This document shows, in pieces, positions 55,777 through 64,000 of a stretch of DNA of 64,000 nucleotides. Position 1 is the first letter of the stretch; every line of letters begins with the position of its first letter. The stretch comes from Rhizoclosmatium globosum (lineage: Eukaryota; Chytridiomycota; Chytridiomycetes; Chytridiales; Chytriomycetaceae): positions 1 through 64,000 of the forward strand of contig MCGO01000118.1 of the NCBI GenBank assembly GCA_002104985.1. Direction: 5' to 3'. The notes under the pieces were generated by a model, which searched no databases, was not told the origin of the DNA, and was given only the letters and a program-made list of their open reading frames with translations. Both the position numbers and the translations under genes were made by a program.

Positions 55777-58700
55777 TTACTTGATTTCTGTTGAACACAT
55801 TGTTGGTTCCCAATTGATTATCAAGGAGTTGCATAATATTAACGTAGAGTAGCCCGGCTTATTGTCAAAGTAATACACAGCTCCTGACCCAGTTGATTGA
55901 ATTGTTTGGAATGTAGTCAAATTTGCTGCTTGTTTGTATGGTTGCACACAAACATTGGAGTCCACTTGCTGGTGTAGCACCAAGTTGCCGCCCGTGCAGT
56001 CACGGTGAAAGTTGTTCCAACAGGATACGGTAATACCAGTGTGATATAGTTCTTCTCAGTTGGAAACTGTGCTGCACTCACAGTAAGATTGACTGGTGCC
56101 CCTTTGTTATACTGCACAAACCAACCAGCCCCGTCGGCAACTACAGGACCCGTAATTCTAGTATTAGCCGTAATTGTCAACCATTTGTAATGTTTTTTCC
56201 ACCAAGATGAGCCGCATATCCAATAGTTGGACACGCAATGCTCAAAATACCGTTCGAGCATTGGGTTGTACCAATCAACGCGGTTTGAGCCGGATCCGCG
56301 GTCAATAGAATTGAAGCTTCGTAAATCTGGTCATTTGTGCATAACCAAAGACTTTGGTTGTTGGTAGTAAGACGACAGGCAGGCGACCCATAGACATTCC
56401 ACCACTCATTTGCCCATGCAGACCCATGAGTGTGCGACCGCTGGAAAGACTTGCAGATCCGTCGAAATCGAGCCAGCTTTGAAGGCGGCCTGAAACAGTG
56501 GATCTGTCCGTCATGCTGAACTTGAATAGTTTGTCCAGATTACAATTTTGATACACAATATTCCTTGTTGTTTGCATGATTCCTGGAACAAATTGATCAC
56601 TGTGCGTCAAGAATTGCCAAACCGCCATATTATTTGAGTTATAAAGAACAGAACTCCATTTATCCGTACACTTCGGAATGTTGAATTGGAGACGATGTGA
56701 TTCTGCGAAACATCGTACCAACTAAAACCAAGGAAGCCAGTCCAATAGGATATATCTCTGGAAGCGCAATTCCACCAACTAGTAGTAGGCAACCGCTGAT
56801 AAAAGGCATCAAAGTGTTGTTTGTGCGACAAATAGAAAGCATTTTGTCGATCCAGACTTGACCAAAGACACTAGCACTTGTTCCAAGGTCATGCCCTTCA
56901 TATTGAACAACCTCTACTCGAACACCCCAATGCATCAACCCCTTATTCCCCAAAAACACTTTTGTGTTGTTAAACCGCATCCATGAATAGTTTTCCACGC
57001 TGCACCAAGTCCCAGTAGCTATTGGTGTCGAACAAGTTTGTGCAAGCGCGCTAATGACACGACCTGGGTTAAACTTGTAGTACCATTCGCTTCCGTTTTA
57101 AGAAGACCCCCAACATAAACGCCTCCAGCATTTAACCACCAGAATCCACTTGAATGCGCAGAGTTCCCTTCAAATTGTTTCAGAGGACGGGCGCTGGGTG
57201 TGATTCCAGTGACAGATGCAGCGAGGCCAATGGGAGCTGGCAAGCTTGGGAACGAAAAACCGGCCCATCCTCCACTTGCTGCGTTTCCAAGGAACGAGTT
57301 TTTTGGGTTCGTAATGTAGAAACCTGCGGCGGCAACGTCGGTGGGGACAATCAAGTTAACTGGGTCTTGCATACAGTGTCTAGATATTGTGACCAATAGT
57401 TGGCAGGATTGGTGGGAGCGCCGAGGAAATGAATGTGCGCGGCGAGGTTGTATGAGAAAGTGTTGTCCTCTTCAATTCCATCCTCAAGGTAGAAACAGTT
57501 TCCGGTGATATCAAAAGCTACGTTGTTGGAGATTGTGACATTGTGAGAGCCGTGTACAGACATGCAGCGGAAGAAACTTTGGTGGATAGAACTGGATTTC
57601 AGGTAACTATTGATACCGTTTTGTCCAGCTTGATGGATGTGGTATGGATATCTGCCCATTACGTTTGTTTGACCTAGATATACCGGTATTAGTTGTTGTG
57701 GAAGTTTATTGAAAGGGAATCTTACCCATTTGGAACAGTTCAAGGCCACTTGCACGACCGATCGCAGAGCCGATGGCAATAATATGACCACCATATCCTT
57801 GTGGAGCACCACATGGCCAAGTGGAAATTTTGGACTGTGCGTCGCCAACACAACAGCTGGAGTAGTGGTAAGATTGGAGTTCTGGTCGTCTCCCTTGACA
57901 ACAATTCTTCGCGAGAGGAGACCGACTTCAGCTTGGTACTCAGATCCTCCATAATGATTATACAAGAGCGGTGTGGTCAAAGTGATTAGACTGACAGCAG
58001 GTCCAATGCCAGAGGCCAACCCAATACTTGCAATGACAGCAACATCGTTCTGGTTGAAATCACGGCTGTCCTTGGTTGCAGTAGTTGTAATGAGGATTGT
58101 TTGTCCGACTTCCCAGTTGACGACATCTTGAATGAGAATCTGTTTTTCTCCCTTGCGTGCAGTAGCAGCCAGACGCGTCCAAGTGGGTGCATAAGTGACA
58201 CCGTGGATATCAAGCGTGCCTCCATTGATAGCAGCAATACCTTTTACAAAATCAGAATTAAGCTTCTAATACTACATACAATAATGAATGTACCTTTTAC
58301 AGAGACAGCAGGAACGTTTGTCAGATTTACATTCGCAGGTTTGGCACCGTGCAAGACAATTGTGATGTAGCTCTTGAGGTTACATGTCTCGGACCCGAGC
58401 CACAACGATCCACCGTTGATGAGAATACCGTTTGTGTGCATTGTAACGTTGGCGTCATCAAAACGAGACTTGATCCGGCGTTGACGGTGATGGTTCCATA
58501 CGTGTTAACTTGATCTAACGAAGCAGAAGAAATAAGGACGGACGTGTTGGCTGGAATTGTGATGGTTTGGCCATCGGCTGGAGGCACTGTACTGTTTGGC
58601 CAGGTCGACGCGGATTCCCATAGTTTGAGATTTACATTCAGGTGAGGGCAATTTACTTGAGCACTTTTTTGGGGGGAAGGATTGATTAAGAATACGTTCG

Positions 58701-58966
58701 ACGCGGGGAATGATTCAGGAGACTTACTTGTTCTCGTTCGCAACATTGCTTGTATCGGGACGAGGAAAGACAACCACTTCAGACCAATGGTTCTGGGTTG
58801 CCTTGCCAATGTACTGGCTGTACAACTTGGGATCGGCTTCTTGGTTGTTAAATGTTGGAATACTGGCACTTTGGATAGACCTGGCAACTCTTGCAGGTTC
58901 AAGCGGTAGAGAAAGGGCATTAGCCGCTGCAAAAAGACTTGCGAAAATTAAGGGACCGCAAACCAT
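55777..58966 (-). CDS. Secreted G8-domain protein, CEMIP/TMEM2-like
   Basis: The signal peptide is MVCGPLIFASLFAAANALS. A G8 domain follows: WPNSTVPPADGQTITIPANTSVLI, GTITVNAGSSL, GSLWLGSETC. Then come CEMIP-type segments WTRLAATARKGEKQI, VNWEVGQTILI, GRYPYHIHQAG, SSIHQSFFRCMSVHGSHNVTISNNVAFDITG and YLEDGIEEDNTFSYNLAAH, which form the right-handed parallel beta-helix of this family. Animal CEMIP and TMEM2 act on hyaluronan; in a fungus the glycan target is unknown, so only a carbohydrate-binding or depolymerising role is inferred. The C-terminal third (55777-56730) is less conserved and its exon structure is uncertain. At least five introns and probably a few frameshifts (near 58450 and 57735). 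Confidence 0.85.
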
Positions 58967-59229
58967 TTTGGAATAATATTTTGCAAATCTCCAACAATAC
59001 TTCGTGGCCCTTTTTCAACGTGTTTGATTCTTGTTTGTGTAACAAAGCGATCGCCGCATTTCCGCATTGATTGTTCTGTCGGAGTTGAAGTGGTGATATA
59101 TCGGATGTTTTGTCTCTGTTTGTCGCTTGTTTTTGAGCTAATTCATTGTAGTTACGTTTCGAGATTTAAAAATGACTATCCTCCTTGCCAAGAATCATAG
59201 CTCCATAACAAAACCAGTCGCGCACAAAG

Positions 59230-59420
59230 TCTTCAAATAAAATTACTATAACAATTTTATAGTTTTGAGCCATGAGGTACAATATGAGGAATTTATGCGA
59301 AAATCAGAAGACGATTATATGACCATAACAGTAACATTAATAGAACGAACTAGACTCCATCGCTTTAATAATCCTTGAGGAACAGTCCCAGACAAGTACT
59401 TGTTGAACCGACTCCTTCCG
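59230..59420 (-). pseudogene. Degenerate copies of the LRR gene's 3' end
   Basis: Near 59260-59290 and 59360-59420 the plus strand resembles the end of the downstream LRR gene (59600-59660): GAGGTACAATATGAGGAAT versus GAGGCACGGTACGAGGAAT, and CAAGTACTTGTTGAACCGAC versus TGTACTTGTTGAGTTGAT. Translation of the second copy gives LILTQLFVPK-like decayed LRR text. They look like partial tandem duplications that have lost coding capacity. Confidence 0.45.
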
Positions 59421-59568
59421 CGTCTTCGGCACAAAAAGTTGAGTCAAAATCAAAATATCACAGGTTGAGACCATTGTCTTTTTTCCACTGTTTTTGGAAC
59501 GGCCAATTATACCAAGATGTGCGATCAAAGCTGTTGGAGAATGCATGGAACTTAAACACACAGGGAAA

Positions 59569-60159
59569 TCACATGACGGTAATGTTACATCGAACAAGAT
59601 TCCATAATTTAGATCCATGAGGCACGGTACGAGGAATGTACTTGTTGAGTTGATTCTTTGCGAGACCGAGAATCATGAGTTGCTTCAAATTCGAAATTTC
59701 ATCCGGTAACGAGCCTGAAAGTTCATTATTTGTGAGTCGAAGAATCTTGAGTTGTTTGATTGAACCAATGGCAGGAGGAATGGACGAGGAGAGACGATTG
59801 TTTGAGAGGTTCAATTCAACAAGTGAAGATAGATTCGCGAATGAGGATGGAATCGGGCCGTTTAAGCTGTTTGTAGAGACATTCAGATGTCCGAGTGATG
59901 CAAGGCAACCCAGTTCAGGAGGAAGGCTGCCTTCGAGGTTGTTGTTGCTCAAATCCAAACGTGTCAACTGAACCAAAGAACCAATTTCAGGCGGAATGTG
60001 TCCAAACAAATCATTTTTACGCAGAATGAGAATATTGAGACGGGCGAGAGAGCCGATAGCTGGTGGAATGCAGCCTGTGAGGTTGAAGCTGCCCCAACGA
60101 TTGACTGCATCGAAGCCAGATATAGATCTGCGTACGCATACTGGTACTGCATAGGACAT
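59569..60159 (-). CDS. Plant-type leucine-rich repeat protein
   Basis: ATG 60159 opens MSYAVPVCVRRSISGFDAVN, followed by six 24-residue LRRs of the plant extracellular subtype (LxxLxLxxNxLxGxIPxxIGxLxxL): ILILRKNDLFGHIPPEIGSL, RLDLSNNNLEGSLPPELGCL, HLNVSTNSLNGPIPSSF, ELNLSNNRLSSSIPPAIGS and RLTNNELSGSLPDEISNL. There is no kinase, transmembrane segment or signal peptide at this start. The frame is open further upstream to about 60261 without an ATG, so an upstream exon is possible. Such LRR proteins are often multicopy in chytrids; function unknown. Confidence 0.75.
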   Translation of the reverse strand: MSYAVPVCVRRSISGFDAVNRWGSFNLTGCIPPAIGSLARLNILILRKNDLFGHIPPEIGSLVQLTRLDLSNNNLEGSLPPELGCLASLGHLNVSTNSLNGPIPSSFANLSSLVELNLSNNRLSSSIPPAIGSIKQLKILRLTNNELSGSLPDEISNLKQLMILGLAKNQLNKYIPRTVPHGSKLWNLVRCNITVM

Positions 60160-60380
60160 TTTAACCAGAAGCGGGAGACAGAATGGGGCGTCTGAAGCCT
60201 GCAATGTAGCCAGTTTCTCAGTAGTTGTTTTGCAAAAGAGCGGGAGACAAGACAAGCGCAATTCGAGAGTTGATTCGTTTGCAGTTTAGTGCCAAAGAAA
60301 GCGGAAGAAGAGAAAAGATTTGGACAATGAGTTCTTGGGGTAACCTGTCCATTTCGTTTGTTTGTTTTGTTTGAGTAGAA

Positions 60381-63300
60381 ATGAATCACGAAGAAGTGGT
60401 GGCTGCAATCAAGAATGGGACGAGAGCATTGGGTAAGCACTTTAATGGGTTGATTAATTATATGCTAGTAGATACTAATCCATATTCAAATACATGTACA
60501 TACACACAGAAGGGACAGCGATGCAACTCTAATCCAAACATGCATCGGCTTCTTTCCCATCCCTCTTCGTCTCTGTTTCCACCTTCTTTAAAAGCATCAT
60601 TTGCACTTGAACTCAGCCGTGTTTCCCTGAAGGAAGAAGGAGAAAGCGCCCTTGTTCCACCAACTCTTTCAACGTTTGTTCTCCTGACAAACGCCGCAAC
60701 TTCCCTCGAATTGTTTGATTCGAACACTGTTTCGCGTCTGTTTAAACGATGGTTTGAGGACGCGCGGACACTTGGCCATGCGATGAATCAAGTGCGGAAC
60801 GTGGTGAAGGACCCGTCTTTTGCTTCGGATTCACTGGCGCAGTCGGTGGCAGAGGCTCTTTTTGGTCACTTGGTTGCAGCTGCCTCGCCGCTTTTACTCT
60901 GCTGTCTCTCAATTGTCTGAAGACTGCCATCGAACCACTGATTCTATCACTTCAACCACTCACTGCCACAAAGACAATAGCTGTAATTGCATTCTATTGT
61001 CACTAGATAATATTCCCTCAGAGTCTCGTGATTCAGCTTTGGCTTCAGCTCAACTTCTCCTCTGTTCAAAATCCATCAAAATAGACGTGTAGCGTTGTTG
61101 GACGTGTGTTCATTTGCAACTGGAGAAAAGCGTCTCTCCTCTATATTCGCATCTGTCAAAGAACCGCCATCGATTCTATTCCAAATTGGTGCTCTTCGAC
61201 TACTCGCCGCATTTTGCTTTCAAGCTTCTCCAACGCTCGAAGATTTCGCATCCTCCTACAGCATTCGTCACGCAATCCTTTCTGCTTCTTATCAACATCA
61301 GCGCCCATCCCTGACGTTGACCAAGAACCCCTTCACCAAACACTCCTTTCCCTCCTCCACTCCTGGATCCTCCAAACCCCAACTTCAATCACATCCCAAG
61401 ACTGGGACCTCATTCTCAAAGTCCTCACCAACCTCAAAGACTACATATTCCAATTCTCTCTCCAATCCACCCAAAAGTTTGAAATTGGATCTTCCACCAC
61501 CTCCACCACCACAAAACCTACATTACAACAACAACAACAAACCATCGAACAAACATACACCCAAATATGTACCCTCCTCCACACTACTACCCTCCCTCCC
61601 ACCTCCTCCCCAGACTCAATGTACACCCTCTTCCTAACCCTCCTCTCCCTCGCGCGAAACACAATCATCCTATCAGAACCCCTCACACTCGCAACAATCG
61701 ACTACGCATGCTCCACGTCCGAATCCGCACTGTCTCCTGAAACAGCTGCATCCAATCTGTCAAGACTCGTGTACGTGTTCTTTAAATCGAAAGCGAATTT
61801 TTGGGTGTTGCGCAGGTTCGTGTTTTGGAGAGGGTTGTGGAGGGTGTGCTTGCTGGTGGTGGTGGTTTGGGTGGGTGGTGGTGGTGCGGTGGATGGGAAT
61901 GTGTTGAAGGAGGTTGTGGAGTATGTTGTGGAGAATTCGGCGGGGTTTGAGGCTGTGGTTTTGGAGAAGGTGTTTGGGGTGGAGGTGTTGGAGGTTGTTG
62001 CAGGAGGTGGAGGATGTGGGGGCGATTGTTTTGGGGCTCAAGAATGTGGCATGTGGTTCTGGTGGCGGTGGTGGTAGTGTTTTGGGAAGTGGGGCTGCGT
62101 GAAGGTGCTTGTGATATTGTTTTGGGCGAGGAGAAGCAGAGCGGTGGAGAGGCGATTGTGGAAGCGTTGTTGGAGGTTGGGGGAGTCGAAAGTTGACCGA
62201 GTGTAAGAGTACGATGTGTGAGTTTCTTATGGGGCTTGCAGTTGAAGGACGGCTTGGACGGTTGGAGGATTTTGGAGTGGTCTTTTACTGAATGGGTTCT
62301 TGGGACCCCGAAAGATATCAAATTGAGGGTTCACTGTTGGTGAAGCAGGAAGGAGGTCAAAGTGGGATTGATCTGGACGCTTTACTCCGACATACCTACG
62401 TATTCTCAAATTTGACGGACAGTGGGAGGTTTACTATCTCATGCTACAAAAGTTTGAAGGCTTCTTGCGGAGTATGCGATGGCTTCTCCGCAATTAGTTA
62501 CTCCGGCAAGTGTTGAACTAATTCGGCTCATTTTTGCGAGCTGGTGGTATCGGAAACGATTGCCGTCTCTGTCACCAACCTTCCACCACAGTCAAGAAAT
62601 CGACCTGTACCTCTCGTATTCAAAGTCCTCATGACATTATTGCTCTGGGATGATCAATTCGACAAACCAATACAGACCAAGTCCTGAAATGCTTTCAACT
62701 AGGTCTCACACGATGGTATTATCTTCTCAACTTCTTTCCTCCTATTTCTAACCACTTCAAAACAGGCCAACAACCTCGAAATACTGCATGAACTCCTTCA
62801 CCCACCTCTCACCCACCTCCCGGCCCCAATGACCCGCTTAGTCCCTACTCTCTCCAAACAATCTCTCGCATCACGTCTGCAGGAATGCAACCATCCATCC
62901 TCGAATTCCTCAGCACTCTTGCGCGTCTCCCACTCCTCTCCGTAAACCTCCGCGAAGAAGACTACAAACGCGTCTTTGGAATCGCGCTTCAAAGTATCCG
63001 GAATTCAACGGGACGGTTGTGGATGCTTATGCGGGTGTGCTTGGGTTTCATTGTTTGAGTGTTTGGTTTGTGAATTTGGGGATGGGGTCACGTTCAAAGT
63101 ATGTTCCGTTTATTCTTGGGAGCTTGGTGGTGGTGGGAGTGTTGGGGCGGTGGATGAGAGTGTGGAGCTTGCGATGGATATGTTGGCTTTGAATTCGTAT
63201 GTGATTGTGCAGCGAAAGCAGACGTTGGGGAAGCGAATGGGGCGGTGGAGAAGTTTTGGGTTCAAGGGAATAGTGTTGTTTCGGTGAGAGATGTTGGTGG

Positions 63301-64000
63301 AGTGGGTGGATGGAAGTTTGTGTACGGCGGCCGAGTGGGTGTGTGTGTTTAGTGTCAAGTTGGAGAACGCGCTGAGGTGTCGACTTGATGAGATGGTTGG
63401 CATTGGTGAACACGTTGGAATTTCGGCGATTGCGGAGAAGATGGTTGCAGATGCTAAGGAAGGCGACATTTTCTCTTTTGATGCTGGTTTGTATCATTTG
63501 GTTCACGACGTAATAGCTAACATAGAGGTTCAGAATTAGGACAACCGGACTCAGAGGTCCAGGCTTCTCGAACATCATTGTCCAGACCTACTGCCAAAAC
63601 ACTTCAATCAGCATCATCAATCAAATCCATGCTTCAGCTTACAGAACCAAAAGTCGCACTATTTGACCCATCTTTCTTCCTCCTGCAACTCACCCCATAC
63701 CCTCTTCAATCTTTAACATCACCCAGTATTCCTCTGCCAACTACAGCGGAAGCTTTCACAAGGCTATTAAAGTCCTCGATAGGACCCCGTTTCCGACCTT
63801 CATAAAATCGGTGTTCTCTATGTGGGGCCAAATCAAACGCACGAACTTCAGATCCTCGCAAACGACTCGGGATCACCTTCATACACACGATTCCTTTTCT
63901 CTCTCGGAGAACTCGTCCGCCTCAAAGGCCTTCGAAAATACAATACCGGCGGCCTCGACATCTCAGAATCAGGCATCGACGGCAAAAACTGCGTAGTCTG
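60381..64000 (+). CDS. TSC2: Tuberin (TSC2), Rheb GTPase-activating protein, 5' part
   Basis: TSC2 with TSC1 inactivates Rheb and so restrains TOR. The gene starts MNHEEVVAAIKNGTRALG (exon to 60432, GGTAAG donor) and runs off the window end. The long N-terminal half is alpha-solenoid (LREEDYKRVFGIALQSIRN, AGVLGFHCLSVWF near 62950-63060). The tuberin element near 63255-63330 reads WVQGNSVVSVRDV and GWMEVCVRRPSG, matching human ILVRRPTG. The Rap-GAP domain begins about 63650: DPSFFLLQL, then AIKVLDRTP, HKIGVLYVGPNQTHELQILAND and YTRFLFSLGELVRLKGLRKYNTGGLD. Frames change repeatedly (near 61100, 61760, 62290, 63160 and 63750), partly introns, partly apparent one-base indels. A CAA run encodes a short poly-Gln near 61525. 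The catalytic Asn thumb lies outside the window. Confidence 0.85.

Overview
The window is nuclear DNA of a zoosporic fungus, most likely a chytrid. Genes carry short GT-AG introns (mostly about 40-60 nt, some with a TACTAA-like branch site), intergenic gaps are often under 60 bp, and a flagellar assembly gene (LRRC6/DNAAF11) lies beside an animal-type FAM184 coiled-coil gene. TSC2, TBL1/SIF2, SSR1 and a CEMIP-like G8 protein also point to an early-diverging fungus. No bacterial operons, tRNAs, rRNAs or CRISPR arrays were recognised.

Layout: 1-4.5 kb SEC31 (3' end outside the window) head-to-head with mitochondrial cardiolipin synthase; 4.9-11.3 kb FAM184-like, LRRC6 and SBDS; 11.5-15.6 kb a secreted Cys-rich protein, a secreted alkaline phosphatase and mitochondrial NFU1; 15.6-17.1 kb no clear gene; 17.1-22.8 kb TBL1, SSR1 and METTL15/RsmH; 23-26.3 kb a 143-bp satellite next to a decayed hAT transposase; 26.8-29.6 kb an FHA-domain protein kinase and a small hypothetical gene; 30.3-37.4 kb a multi-pass membrane protein, an OSBP-related protein and an ABCC transporter; 37.6-42.7 kb three tandem membrane-anchored SGNH-like genes; 42.7-46.8 kb an acyltransferase and two tandem methyltransferases; 46.9-53.0 kb a phosphoesterase/phospholipase C, cytochrome b5 reductase, peptide transporter and FMN-binding oxidase-like gene; 53.1-55.2 kb a zinc-finger gene with an inverted decayed paralogue; 55.8-60.2 kb the G8/CEMIP-like gene and an LRR gene; 60.4 kb to the end the 5' part of TSC2.

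Two features stand out. First, one GC-rich repeat family occurs only inside introns of three unrelated genes (SEC31, CRLS1, NFU1), always in the same orientation relative to transcription, and makes those introns 320-900 nt long; it looks like an introner-type element. Second, many conserved genes carry single-base frameshifts, often where one base of a homopolymer is missing, which suggests residual assembly error. LRRC6, SBDS, NFU1, alkaline phosphatase, SSR1, the kinase, the acyltransferase, the 7TM protein and both methyltransferases splice to lengths divisible by three with the introns proposed here. Coordinates for genes are start codon to stop codon and include introns.
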